From positions 5,704,001 through 5,768,000 of the forward strand of contig NZ_CP142104.1 of assembly GCF_035751725.1 (NCBI RefSeq): a stretch of DNA of 64,000 nt. The letters run 5' to 3'. The translations under genes were made by a program, and so were the position numbers. How positions within the stretch are numbered: position 1 is the stretch's first letter; the number at the start of each line of letters is the position of its first letter. The notes under the pieces are model-generated. The model had not been told where the DNA came from. It saw only the letters and a list, made by a program, of their open reading frames with translations, and made no database searches. This DNA comes from Pseudomonas frederiksbergensis (GTDB lineage Bacteria > Pseudomonadota > Gammaproteobacteria > Pseudomonadales > Pseudomonadaceae). Below are positions 29,985 to 38,274 of the stretch, one piece after another.

Positions 29985-31379
29985 ATGGCAACCCGTGCCT
30001 ATTTCTCGGTCGCCCTCTGCGCGACCACGCTGCTGTCCGGCTGTTCGGCCTTTCGCAACTACGACAGTGAGCTGGCCCAGACCAATCAACAGCTGGCCTC
30101 TGGCAACGTCGACGCCGCATTGACCCTGCTCGAAAAGAACAACAGCAGCCAGGACAAAGACCTGCTTTATTTCTTCGAAAAGGGTGAGCTGCTGCGCGCC
30201 AAGGGCGACTTGTCCGGCAGCCAGACGGCCTGGACCAATGCCGACCAACAGGTCGGCCAGTGGGAAGACGCGGTCAAGCTCGACACAGCCAAATATCTCG
30301 CGCAGTTCGGCAGTTTCCTGGTCAACGACAAGGTTCGGCGCTACGAGGGATATGACTATGAAAAGGTCATGCTCACCACGCAGATGGCCCTGAACCTGCT
30401 GGCCGTGAATGACTTCGACGGCGCTCGGTTGCAGATCAAGAAGACCCACGAGCGCGAGGCGGTGATCGCCGACCTGCGGGACAAGGAATACCTCAAGCGC
30501 GAGGAAGATGCCGAGAAACAAGGGGTCAAGACCGAGTACAAGGACCTCAAGGGTTACCCGGTCGCCAGCCTGGACGCGCCGGAAGTGGTCAGCCTGAAAA
30601 ACAGTTACCAGAGCGCGTTCAGCCATTACCTGGCAGGCTTCGTCTACGAGGCGCTGGGTGAAAAAGACCTGGCCGCGCCGGGTTACCGCAAAGCCGCCGA
30701 ACTGCGGCCCAACACCCCGCTGCTGGAACAGGCACTGCTCAACCTCGACAAGCCTGCCGCCAAGGGCGACGACAGCGACATCCTGATCGTGGTGCAGAGC
30801 GGTCTCGCGCCGTCCCGGGATTCGATCCGTATCCCGCTGCCCCTGCCCATCAGCGGCAACGTTGTCATCACACCGCTGTCGTTCCCGCTGATCAAGCCGG
30901 ACACCTCCACCGCCACGTTCGCCCAGATCGGCGTCGACGGTCGGCAACTGGACCTGACCCAACTCAACAGCACCACGGCCATGTCGCGCAGGGCCCTGCG
31001 TGATGACATGCCGGGGATCATCCTGCGCACCACCGTGCGCGCGGTGACTCGTGGCGTGGCGCAAAAGCAGATCAACGAAACCAACCCCCTGGCCGGCCTG
31101 GCCGTGGGCATTACCTCGGCCGTGCTTGAAGGCGCGGATACCAGGACCTGGCGCACCCTCCCGGACTACACCCAGGTGGTGCGCCTGCGCCTGAAGAAAG
31201 GCGAGCACCAGGTCACCTTGCCAAGCGCGGTAGGCGGCTCGGTCGTCAAGGTCAAGGTCGATCAGCGATACCAGGTCATCAGCCTGCGGGCGGTGGGTAA
31301 CCAGGTATTCGCCGGCGGCCTGGCGGCCCAGGTCATCCCGAGCGCCAATCCCACCGCCATCGCACTCAAGCAACCTTAA
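29985..31379 (+). CDS. COG3014-family outer-membrane lipoprotein
   Basis: A 464-residue lipoprotein with lipobox LLSGC (acylated Cys at residue 20). The N-terminal half has TPR-like helical pairs (ALTLLEKNNSSQDKDLLYFFEKGELL and later KAAELRPNTPLLEQALLNL). The C-terminal half is beta-rich. No catalytic motif is recognised. The ATG at 29985 places the signal sequence correctly; the frame begins 29 codons earlier. It is first of four genes for exported proteins. The COG3014-YcfL-LpoB combination suggests a cell-envelope assembly function, unproven. Confidence 0.82.
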   Translation: MATRAYFSVALCATTLLSGCSAFRNYDSELAQTNQQLASGNVDAALTLLEKNNSSQDKDLLYFFEKGELLRAKGDLSGSQTAWTNADQQVGQWEDAVKLDTAKYLAQFGSFLVNDKVRRYEGYDYEKVMLTTQMALNLLAVNDFDGARLQIKKTHEREAVIADLRDKEYLKREEDAEKQGVKTEYKDLKGYPVASLDAPEVVSLKNSYQSAFSHYLAGFVYEALGEKDLAAPGYRKAAELRPNTPLLEQALLNLDKPAAKGDDSDILIVVQSGLAPSRDSIRIPLPLPISGNVVITPLSFPLIKPDTSTATFAQIGVDGRQLDLTQLNSTTAMSRRALRDDMPGIILRTTVRAVTRGVAQKQINETNPLAGLAVGITSAVLEGADTRTWRTLPDYTQVVRLRLKKGEHQVTLPSAVGGSVVKVKVDQRYQVISLRAVGNQVFAGGLAAQVIPSANPTAIALKQP

Positions 31380-31397
31380 GAACGGAGTCTTGTTCAC

Positions 31398-31769
31398 ATG
31401 CGTTTTAAACTGATCGCCGTTGGCGCCCTGGCCTTGCTGGCCGGTTGCGCCACCCCACCGCCACCGGAGCCGGGCAGCGCCGCCAGCAAGGTCGTGGCGA
31501 TGGGCAAGACCAAGAACATCGTGGTCGGCGCCATGCGCGTCGCCCGGGAAAACGGCTACATGACCGTCAGCGTGCAGCTGAGCAATACCAGCTTCAACAA
31601 CAAGAACATGTACTACCGCTTCGCCTGGCTGGGGCCGGAAGGCTTCCCCATTGCGGAGGAGGAAAGCTGGAAAAGCCTGACGCTTTACGGCGAACAGACC
31701 CGCTTCCTGCCGGCCATCGCACCGACGCCCAAGGCTGTGGATTTCCGCTTGGAAATCAACACGCCGTAA
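31398..31769 (+). CDS. YcfL family (DUF1425) lipoprotein
   Basis: A 123-residue lipoprotein with lipobox LLAGC (Cys17). The mature domain contains LSNTSFNNKNMYYRFAWLGPEGF near residues 58-80, the family's most conserved part, in an immunoglobulin-like beta fold. In E. coli ycfL is directly upstream of lpoB, as here. It lies 18 bp after the COG3014 gene. The function is not established. Confidence 0.85.
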   Translation: MRFKLIAVGALALLAGCATPPPPEPGSAASKVVAMGKTKNIVVGAMRVARENGYMTVSVQLSNTSFNNKNMYYRFAWLGPEGFPIAEEESWKSLTLYGEQTRFLPAIAPTPKAVDFRLEINTP

Positions 31770-31785
31770 GACAGATACACGTTCC

Positions 31786-31815
31786 TGTGGCGAAGGGATT
31801 TATCCCCTCGCCACA
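31786..31815. repeat. REP-like palindrome inside the lipoprotein operon
   Basis: TGTGGCGAAGGGAT and ATCCCCTCGCCACA pair around TT with one mismatch. Because it lies between ycfL and lpoB genes of the same operon, it may lower expression of the downstream genes or protect the upstream message. Confidence 0.7.
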
Positions 31816-31842
31816 AAAACAAACTTTAGTTGAGAGCACCCA

Positions 31843-32430
31843 ATGTTCCTACGCATTTCCTTCCTCGCCCTCGCCGCCCTGCTCGTCAGCGGCTGCGCCA
31901 ACAACTCGCCGGTGCTGGGCAACAAGAACATCAGCTATGGCGATACCAAGGCCGTGGAAACCGTCACCAACGAATTCGGCTCCACCGATCTGCAAATGAT
32001 CGCCGAATCCATGACCCGCTCCCTCGCCCAGTCCGGCGTGCTGCAGGGCCGTCCGGTGGTCCAGGTCTATGACGTGAAGAACAAGACCAGCGAGTACATC
32101 GATACCCGGGAAATCACCACCAGCATCAAGACCCAACTGATGAAGACCGGCGCCGCGCGCTTCGCCAGCGACAACAACGCCATGGACAGCCAGGTCGACC
32201 AGCTGAAGTTGCAGAACCAGAGCGGCTTGTACAAAAAGAGCACCGTGGCCAAGACCGGCAACATGATCGCCGCCAAATATCGCATCGAGGGCTCCATCAG
32301 CTCGATCGTCAAGCGCAGCGAAGACTACAAGGACGTGTTCTACAAATTCAGCCTGCAACTGATCGACGTCGAAAGTGGCCTGGCCGAATGGATGGACGAA
32401 AAAGAAATCCGCAAGACCACGGAGCGTTAA
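31843..32430 (+). CDS. LpoB-like lipoprotein (PBP activator family)
   Basis: A 195-residue lipoprotein with lipobox LVSGC (Cys18). The globular domain is of the LpoB/CsgG-N type (a TolB-N-like alpha/beta fold), beginning after YGDTKAVETV and including PVVQVYDVKNKTSEYIDTRE. E. coli LpoB activates PBP1b through the outer membrane. In P. aeruginosa the unrelated lipoprotein LpoP is reported to do that job, so the target here is uncertain. It lacks the long Pro-rich linker of E. coli LpoB. Confidence 0.83.
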   Translation: MFLRISFLALAALLVSGCANNSPVLGNKNISYGDTKAVETVTNEFGSTDLQMIAESMTRSLAQSGVLQGRPVVQVYDVKNKTSEYIDTREITTSIKTQLMKTGAARFASDNNAMDSQVDQLKLQNQSGLYKKSTVAKTGNMIAAKYRIEGSISSIVKRSEDYKDVFYKFSLQLIDVESGLAEWMDEKEIRKTTER

Positions 32431-32433
32431 GCC

Positions 32434-33177
32434 ATGCGCACATGGATCGGCATGATGGCCCTGGCTTGCGCATTCACTGCGCAAGCGGCCCCAAAAGTCG
32501 CGGTGACGGACTTGGCGTATCAAGAGCGCGTCGAGGAATACATCCACACCGTTTCGGCCCAGAGCAACTTCCAGGCGAGCCCGTACAGTGCCAGCGCTTC
32601 GTCGAGCTACGACGAAATGGAGGCCACCAGCAGTTACATCGAGCAGGGTGAGCTGCGCAAGTTCACCGGCGATATCAAGGGCGAGATCCTGCGCAGCGCA
32701 ATGTTCCAGCTGGTTCAAGGCACGCCTTATACCGCCTCGTCCAAGGGCGACGTGTACGACGTGATCAAGCGCATCAAGGCGGGGAATTTCAAGGGCGCCG
32801 ACTACGTGCTGTTCGGCACCGTGTCGGACATCGATTTCACCCGCGACATCAATGAGCTGGGCACTGCCGACAGCTACTCGGCGGTGCTTGCCCTGACGTT
32901 GGTGGCGGATTTCAGCTTGATCAATACCAAGACCTTCGAAATCACCTCGGCCTTCACCGCCATGGGTGAAGGCCAGGACACCAAGCTGCTGAACCACCGG
33001 GACGTGCGCATCAGCCTCAATCGGCCACGGGTCGTACGTGAAGTGTCCAAGGCGCTGGGGGAAGATGTGGCGCGGCAGTTGAGCGAACAGCTCGGCGGGC
33101 CAGTCCATGAACAAGCCGGCGAACCCGCGCAACGCAACAACCTGCCGAGGGATACGGCGCCGGTGATCCTGCGCTGA
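32434..33177 (+). CDS. CsgG/LpoB-like periplasmic protein
   Basis: A 247-residue exported protein. A signal peptide occupies about residues 1-19, ending AQAA, with no lipobox cysteine. The domain is again CsgG-N/LpoB-like (PKVAVTDLAYQERVEEY at the start, GADYVLFGTVSDIDF and a FSLINTKTFEITSAFTAMGEG strand pair further on). A tail of about 35 residues follows. It begins 3 bp after the LpoB-like gene, so the two paralogous folds are coupled and may interact. The target is unknown. Confidence 0.75.
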   Translation: MRTWIGMMALACAFTAQAAPKVAVTDLAYQERVEEYIHTVSAQSNFQASPYSASASSSYDEMEATSSYIEQGELRKFTGDIKGEILRSAMFQLVQGTPYTASSKGDVYDVIKRIKAGNFKGADYVLFGTVSDIDFTRDINELGTADSYSAVLALTLVADFSLINTKTFEITSAFTAMGEGQDTKLLNHRDVRISLNRPRVVREVSKALGEDVARQLSEQLGGPVHEQAGEPAQRNNLPRDTAPVILR

Positions 33178-33190
33178 TCAATATCGGGAG

Positions 33191-33234
33191 GGCATTCTGT
33201 GGCGAGTAAGCTTGCTACCTCGCCACAGAATGCC
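33191..33234. repeat. perfect 16-bp REP-like hairpin
   Basis: GGCATTCTGTGGCGAG and CTCGCCACAGAATGCC pair perfectly around a 12-nt AGCTT-containing loop, in the 73-bp gap between convergent genes. It is probably both a REP element and a bidirectional transcript end. Confidence 0.8.
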
Positions 33235-33250
33235 TCCGTACAGACTTTAG

Positions 33251-33883
33251 CTACACCGCAGCCTTGCGGATCGTCGCCAGCAAGCCCGCCGCACCAATGA
33301 ACAATCCGGCAAAGGTCCGGTTCATCCGCCGTTGCTGCTTGGGAGTACGCAACAGGCGCAGTACCTTGGACGCCAATCCGGTATACCCGGCCATGACAAT
33401 CAGATCGACACAAACCATGGTCACGCCCAGGATCAGGTATTGCTTGACCAGGGGTGCGTGAGGATCGATGAACTGCGGCAGCACCGCGAGCATGAACACC
33501 AGGGCCTTGGGGTTGCTGATGTTCACCAGGAAACCGCGAAACACCAACGCCAGGGGCTTGCCGATGGGCCGAACAGCCGCGTCGTCGCTGAGGTCGCCGG
33601 GAATCGCCCGCCATTGCTTGACGCCCAGGTAGACCAGATAGGCCACGCCGAACCATTTGATGGCGTAGAACGCGGTGGACGATGCGGTAAGGATTGCGCC
33701 GACGCCTGCCGCGACGATCGCGATTTGCAGTGCCAGGCCCAATTGCAGGCCCAAGGCATTCCAGTAGCCACGCCAGAAGCCGTACTGAAGACCACTGGAC
33801 ATCGAGGCAATGGCACCGGCGCCCGGTGACAGACTGATAACCCAACAAGCGGCAAAAAACGCCAGCCACGTTTCTAGCAACAT
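33251..33883 (-). CDS. LysE/RhtB family amino-acid exporter
   Basis: A 210-residue inner-membrane protein with about six hydrophobic helices. The family signature, ISLSPGAGAIASMSSGLQYG, is near residues 17-36. GFLVNISNPKALVFMLAVLPQF follows at about 107-128. RhtB-type proteins export homoserine, threonine, lysine or related amino acids; the substrate cannot be read from sequence. It is monocistronic and convergent with the lipoprotein operon. Confidence 0.9.
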   Translation of the reverse strand: MLLETWLAFFAACWVISLSPGAGAIASMSSGLQYGFWRGYWNALGLQLGLALQIAIVAAGVGAILTASSTAFYAIKWFGVAYLVYLGVKQWRAIPGDLSDDAAVRPIGKPLALVFRGFLVNISNPKALVFMLAVLPQFIDPHAPLVKQYLILGVTMVCVDLIVMAGYTGLASKVLRLLRTPKQQRRMNRTFAGLFIGAAGLLATIRKAAV

Positions 33884-33974
33884 TGCACACCTCGGCTCGG
33901 ATCCGTCGAAACGAATAAGCTAATGCGCCGCCTTGCGGATAACCACTGTTTTCTTCATGCGCCGGCAAATAAGG

Positions 33975-34556
33975 CTATTCGACGAAACCGCCAACCGGGA
34001 ACGCCTCGCTGCCGCGCCAGCGCCGCACCGACCGCTGGAAGAACAGGCTATTGGGCACCTGCACCATGGAGCTGCCGGTGCCGAGTTCCTCGGGCTCGAT
34101 CAACGTGGTGTAGAGCAGATTGATCGCCACCACCCGCCCCTTGATGCCAGGCTTGTCGGTCGCCTCCACCAGCTCGACCACGTCGCCGAGACGGAACGGC
34201 CCGACGGTGTAGATCAGGATCGCGCAAAGCAGGTTCGACAACACGCTCCAGATGGCGAAGAACGCGACCGCCGCAACGGCAACGAAGCCCGACAGCGCAG
34301 TCCACAGCACCGTGGCCGAGACACCGAGGCGTTCCAGCGCCACCAGCACGGCACTGCCCATGATCAACCAGCGCAGCACGCCACGCAGAATGATCACCAG
34401 TTGGGTCGGCAATGGATAGCGCTCGCCGAGCCCCGTGAGGAAACGCGCGACGAAACGCTGGGCAACATAACCTACCAACAGGATCAGCAGGATTTGCACA
34501 CCGAGCCAGATCGGTTCGATCCACATGACAGGTATGGGCAAGGACAACGCTTCCAT
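33975..34556 (-). CDS. small MscS-family mechanosensitive channel
   Basis: A 193-residue protein with three predicted membrane helices. The third is pore-like (FVAVAAVAFFAIWSVLSNLLCAIL), followed by a short beta domain with FRLGDVVEL and GRVVAINLLYTTLI, as in MscS. It lacks the large C-terminal cage of E. coli MscS (286 residues). The ATG at 34556 overlaps the ABC-F stop by one base (TGATG), so the pair is translationally coupled. The upstream frame gives a 20-residue non-homologous extension. Confidence 0.85.
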   Translation of the reverse strand: MEALSLPIPVMWIEPIWLGVQILLILLVGYVAQRFVARFLTGLGERYPLPTQLVIILRGVLRWLIMGSAVLVALERLGVSATVLWTALSGFVAVAAVAFFAIWSVLSNLLCAILIYTVGPFRLGDVVELVEATDKPGIKGRVVAINLLYTTLIEPEELGTGSSMVQVPNSLFFQRSVRRWRGSEAFPVGGFVE

Positions 34557-36466
34557 CAGGACAACGCCTCCAGCTCCGCTTGCAGGTTTTCCAGCAACTC
34601 CAGGGCTTGCATCCACGCCTCCTCAAGTTCCGCTTCCCGAACCTTCAGCTTGGCCTGTTCGGCCAGCAGGTCACGCAGCTCATCCTTGCGTGCTGCCTCG
34701 TAGAGACCACTGTCACCGAGGCTGGTTTCGATTTTTTGCAGCTTTTCATGCAGCTTGCCCAGCTCGGCTTCGAGCTTGTCGGCCTCGCGCTTGTGCGGCG
34801 CTAGTTGCTGACGCAACGCCGCGGCGGCCTGGCGCTGTGCTTTCTTGTCGGTCTTGTCCGGGTTTACCGGCGTGCTGCTGACCGGTGCGTTGCGTTGGCG
34901 ATAATCCACCAGCCAGCGCGCATAGTCCTCCAGATCACCGTCGAACTCTTCGACCTTGCCGTCTGCAACCAGATAGAAATTGTCCGTCGTGCTCTTGAGC
35001 AAGTGCCGGTCGTGGGAGACCACCAGCACCGCGCCACTGAACTCCTGCAAGGCCATGGTCAGGGCCAGGCGCATCTCCAGGTCCAGATGGTTGGTCGGTT
35101 CGTCGAGCAGCAGCAGATTCGGCCGTCCCCAGGCGATCAACGCCAGCGCCAGACGCGCCTTCTCGCCACCGGAGAAATTCAACACCGGTTCGTCGATGCG
35201 CGCCCCGCGAAAATCGAAACCGCCGAGGAAATCCCTGAGTGTCTGCTCGCGCTCGGTTGGCGCCAGGCGCTGCAAGTGCAGCAGTGGGCTGGCCTTGGCA
35301 TCGAGGGAGTCCAACTGATGCTGGGCGAAGTAGCCAACGACGGTGTTTTCACCCCGCGTCAGGCGCCCGGCCAAAGGCTCGAGCTCACCGGACAGGTTTT
35401 TGATCAGGGTCGACTTACCGGCACCGTTAGGCCCCAACAGACCGATCCGCGCACCAGGAGTCAGTTGCAGCTTGACCTTTTCCAGCACGGTTTTATCGCC
35501 ATAGCCCAGTCGCGCATCGGACAAGTCGATCAGTGGGCTGGAAATCTTCGACGACTCGCGGAAAACAAAATCGAATGGCGAATCGACGTGGGCCGCCGAC
35601 AGCTCTTCCATCCGCTCCAGCGCCTTGATCCGGCTCTGCGCCTGGCGGGCCTTCGTGGCCTGGGCCTTGAAGCGGGCGATGTAGCTTTCCATGTGCGCCC
35701 GCTGGGCCTGCTGCTTCTCGTAGGCTTGCTGTTGCTGTGCCAGGCGTTCGGCGCGGGCGCGCTCGAAGGCGCTGTAGCCGCCACGGTACAAGGTGAGCTT
35801 GCGCTGGTCGACATGGGCGACGTGATCCACGACGGCGTCGAGGAAATCCCGGTCATGGGAGATCAGCAGCAGCGTGCCGGGATAACTCTTGAGCCAGTCT
35901 TCGAGCCAGATGATCGCGTCGAGGTCCAAGTGGTTGGTCGGTTCGTCGAGCAACAACAGGTCCGACGGGCACATAAGGGCCTGCGCCAGGTTCAGGCGCA
36001 TCCGCCAGCCGCCGGAGAAATCGCCGACCTGACGGTCCATCTGCTCATTGGTGAAGCCCAGGCCGGCGAGCAATTTACGCGCGCGGGCATCGGCGGTGTA
36101 GCCATCGGCACTGTCGAGTTCCGAATGCAGTCGGGCCTGTGCGGCACCATCGTGGGCCGCTTCGGCCGCCGCCAGGTCACTTTGCACCTGACGCAGGCGC
36201 AGGTCGCCATCGAGTACGTAGTCCACCGCCAGGCGTTCGAGAGTATCGACCTCCTGGCGCATGTGGGCGATGCGCCAGTCCGCAGGCAGGAAGCAGTCGC
36301 CGGAATCCGGGTGCAACTCGCCGCGCAACAAGGCGAACAGGCTCGATTTGCCGGCGCCGTTGGCACCGATGAGGCCAGCTTTGTGGCCGGCGTGCAGGGT
36401 CAGCTCGGCGTCTTCTAGCAGACGTTGCGGGCCACGCTGTAAAGTCAGGTTCTGAAGTCGAATCAT
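34556..36466 (-). CDS. ABC-F family ATPase (YheS-like)
   Basis: A 636-residue soluble protein with two ABC domains and no membrane segment. Walker A motifs are GANGAGKS (about 34-41) and GPNGAGKST (about 340-348). Signatures are FSGGWRMRLNLAQAL and FSGGEKARLALALI. A charged interdomain linker and a C-terminal coiled coil (about 530-636) follow the family pattern. ABC-F proteins bind ribosomes and relieve stalling. The ATG at 36466 gives the family N-terminus MIRLQNLTL. The position beside algP matches P. aeruginosa. Confidence 0.94.
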   Translation of the reverse strand: MIRLQNLTLQRGPQRLLEDAELTLHAGHKAGLIGANGAGKSSLFALLRGELHPDSGDCFLPADWRIAHMRQEVDTLERLAVDYVLDGDLRLRQVQSDLAAAEAAHDGAAQARLHSELDSADGYTADARARKLLAGLGFTNEQMDRQVGDFSGGWRMRLNLAQALMCPSDLLLLDEPTNHLDLDAIIWLEDWLKSYPGTLLLISHDRDFLDAVVDHVAHVDQRKLTLYRGGYSAFERARAERLAQQQQAYEKQQAQRAHMESYIARFKAQATKARQAQSRIKALERMEELSAAHVDSPFDFVFRESSKISSPLIDLSDARLGYGDKTVLEKVKLQLTPGARIGLLGPNGAGKSTLIKNLSGELEPLAGRLTRGENTVVGYFAQHQLDSLDAKASPLLHLQRLAPTEREQTLRDFLGGFDFRGARIDEPVLNFSGGEKARLALALIAWGRPNLLLLDEPTNHLDLEMRLALTMALQEFSGAVLVVSHDRHLLKSTTDNFYLVADGKVEEFDGDLEDYARWLVDYRQRNAPVSSTPVNPDKTDKKAQRQAAAALRQQLAPHKREADKLEAELGKLHEKLQKIETSLGDSGLYEAARKDELRDLLAEQAKLKVREAELEEAWMQALELLENLQAELEALS

Positions 36467-36516
36467 AATGGCGGCGGAGTCTACCAGCTTCGCTCGCAAC
36501 TGGCGCGAGTAGCACG

Positions 36517-36972
36517 ATGTCCTCTGATCTGTGGAGCTTTTCAATCAACCTCTATGCCAAGCCCGGCGTGGAATCTGCGTGCCTGGCCTTGCAAGCGGAT
36601 GGCGCGAATGTCTGCCTGGTGCTCTGTGGGTTGTGGTTGGAGCAACGCGGTGTGAGCTGTGATGAGCAAAAGCTCCAGCAGCTTCAGCATCTGGCCGCCC
36701 CCTGGGACACCAGCGTCGTGCAGCCATTGCGGGCATTGCGCACCCAATGGAAAAAACCCGCGCTAGAAGATCCGAGACTGGGTGGATTGCGAGAACAGAT
36801 CAAGAAACTGGAACTGGAAGCCGAACGGCTATTGCTTGAGCGGCTGGAGGCAACCGCCAAGGACTGGCCGACGGGACAAGCTGCGGATTCAGCGCAATGG
36901 TTGCGAAAGCTTGCCGGCCCAGCCAACCGCGACGCGCTGCAGCAGCTGCGCGTCGCGGTCTCCGGCGCTTAG
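36517..36972 (+). CDS. TIGR02444 family protein
   Basis: A 151-residue helical protein of the TIGR02444 family, which is limited to gammaproteobacteria. It opens LWSFSINLYAKPGVESACLALQ and has GANVCLVLCGLWLEQRG near residues 29-45. Its function is unknown. It is divergent from the ABC-F gene across a 50-bp gap and its 3' end overlaps algP by 4 bp on the opposite strand. Confidence 0.85.
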   Translation: MSSDLWSFSINLYAKPGVESACLALQADGANVCLVLCGLWLEQRGVSCDEQKLQQLQHLAAPWDTSVVQPLRALRTQWKKPALEDPRLGGLREQIKKLELEAERLLLERLEATAKDWPTGQAADSAQWLRKLAGPANRDALQQLRVAVSGA

Positions 36973-38081
36973 GAAGCGCGGGTTGGAGTGGTGCTTGGGG
37001 CGGTGGCTACGCTCGGGTTCAGCGCCGGTGCTGGCGTGCCGGTCGTGGGCGCAGGGGTCGCCGCTGGGGCTGGCGCGGCAGGTTTGGCAACCGGAGCAGT
37101 TGCCGGTTTTGCAGCGGCAGGCTTGGCAGCGGCCGGCTTTTTCACGGCTGGCTTCGCAGCGGGCTTGGCTGCAGGTTTGGCAGCGGCCGGCTTGGTCGCC
37201 GCAGGCTTGGCCGCAGCCGGTTTAGCCGCAGGCTTAGCCACAACTTTGGCAGGCGCCTTGGCAGCAGCGGGTTTGGCCGGCGATTTCGCAGCAGGCTTGG
37301 CAGCGACAGGTTTTGCAGCAGCGGCCTTGGTCGCCGCTGGCTTGGCAGCCGGCTTCGCAGCGGGTTTGGCGGCCGCTTTGACAGCCGGTTTGGCAGCGGT
37401 GGCTTTCGTTGCAGCGGGCTTGGCAGCGGCGGTTTTAGCGGCGGGCTTGGCGGCCACTTTTGCAGCAGGCTTGGCGGCGACAGGTTTGGCTGCTGCTTTC
37501 ACGACAGGCTTGGCGGCAGCCTTGGCGGCTGGCTTTTTCGCAACGGGTTTCACTGCGCTGGCAGCGACCGGTTTCTTCACGGCAGGTTTAGTGACTGGCT
37601 TGGCCGCCACCTTGGTTGCGGTTTTTGCCGCGACAGGTTTAGCCGCCGGCTTCTTGGCCGATACAACGGCAGGTTTGGCCGCGCGAAGAGACAGCGCCTT
37701 GCCTGCGGCTTCCTGGACGCGGCCGACACCTTGGGCCAGCTTCAGGCTTTCCTGGGCGTCACGCTTGAGTTGCAGGATGTAGGAACGGGTTTCGGACTGA
37801 CGATCCTTCAGGGCATCGAGCAGGTCCTCGAGCTCTTTCATGGCGTCCTTGGCCTTGGCTTGTGCCTTGGCCTTGCCGGCAGTTGCTGCGTCTTGCAGCT
37901 TGGTGCGCGACTTGTGCAGTTTTTCCTGCGCCTTGCCGCGTTGTTTTTCCAGCTTGGCGAGCAATTTTTCAGCATCAGCCAGGGCTTGGGAGCAGGCATT
38001 TTCCAGATGCTCGAGCAAGCTGCCCGACAGTTGTTGGAGCAAGTGCAACGGAGTGTTTACAGGCTTCTTGGTGGCCGACAT
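36969..38081 (-). CDS. algP: histone H1-like Lys/Ala/Pro-repeat protein AlgP
   Basis: A 370-residue protein. The N-terminal coiled-coil domain (about 1-135) is followed by a long, highly basic tail of KPAA-type repeats (about 135-330) and an Ala/Pro/Thr-rich end. It resembles eukaryotic histone H1 tails. In P. aeruginosa AlgP (AlgR3) influences alginate gene transcription and its repeats are length-variable. Composition and place between the ABC-F gene and the FKBP/algQ pair identify it. The antisense strand also stays open over the repeats, but that is a by-product of the biased codons. Confidence 0.92.
   Translation of the reverse strand: MSATKKPVNTPLHLLQQLSGSLLEHLENACSQALADAEKLLAKLEKQRGKAQEKLHKSRTKLQDAATAGKAKAQAKAKDAMKELEDLLDALKDRQSETRSYILQLKRDAQESLKLAQGVGRVQEAAGKALSLRAAKPAVVSAKKPAAKPVAAKTATKVAAKPVTKPAVKKPVAASAVKPVAKKPAAKAAAKPVVKAAAKPVAAKPAAKVAAKPAAKTAAAKPAATKATAAKPAVKAAAKPAAKPAAKPAATKAAAAKPVAAKPAAKSPAKPAAAKAPAKVVAKPAAKPAAAKPAATKPAAAKPAAKPAAKPAVKKPAAAKPAAAKPATAPVAKPAAPAPAATPAPTTGTPAPALNPSVATAPSTTPTRAS
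37070..37670 (-). repeat. in-gene KPAA codon repeats of algP
   Basis: Tandem degenerate 12-bp units encode Lys-Pro-Ala-Ala and variants such as KTAA and KVAA. Such arrays are prone to slipped-strand length change; the exact unit number here was not counted. Confidence 0.8.
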
Positions 38082-38274
38082 GGTTTACCTCCTGACTGAC
38101 GTGAGTGCGGCTCATACTAGACCTCTGCTGCAACCGCCGCTAGGGCATGTTGACACTACACAAGGCGTTGCGTTGCACGGGACAAAAAATCTTCTGCGCC
38201 ATCGCCTGGGCAAATCACTTTTACTGTCAGCGGCACTGGCATAATCCCTCGAATCGAGGCCGGAGCAAGTACAC

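Noticed and set aside
36897..38099. Gly/Ser/Arg-rich 400-codon plus-strand frame across algP, and another Ala/Gly-rich 264-codon frame
   Set aside because: Both are low-complexity readings of the KPAA repeats in the wrong strand. AlgP on the minus strand has the expected domain order and synteny.
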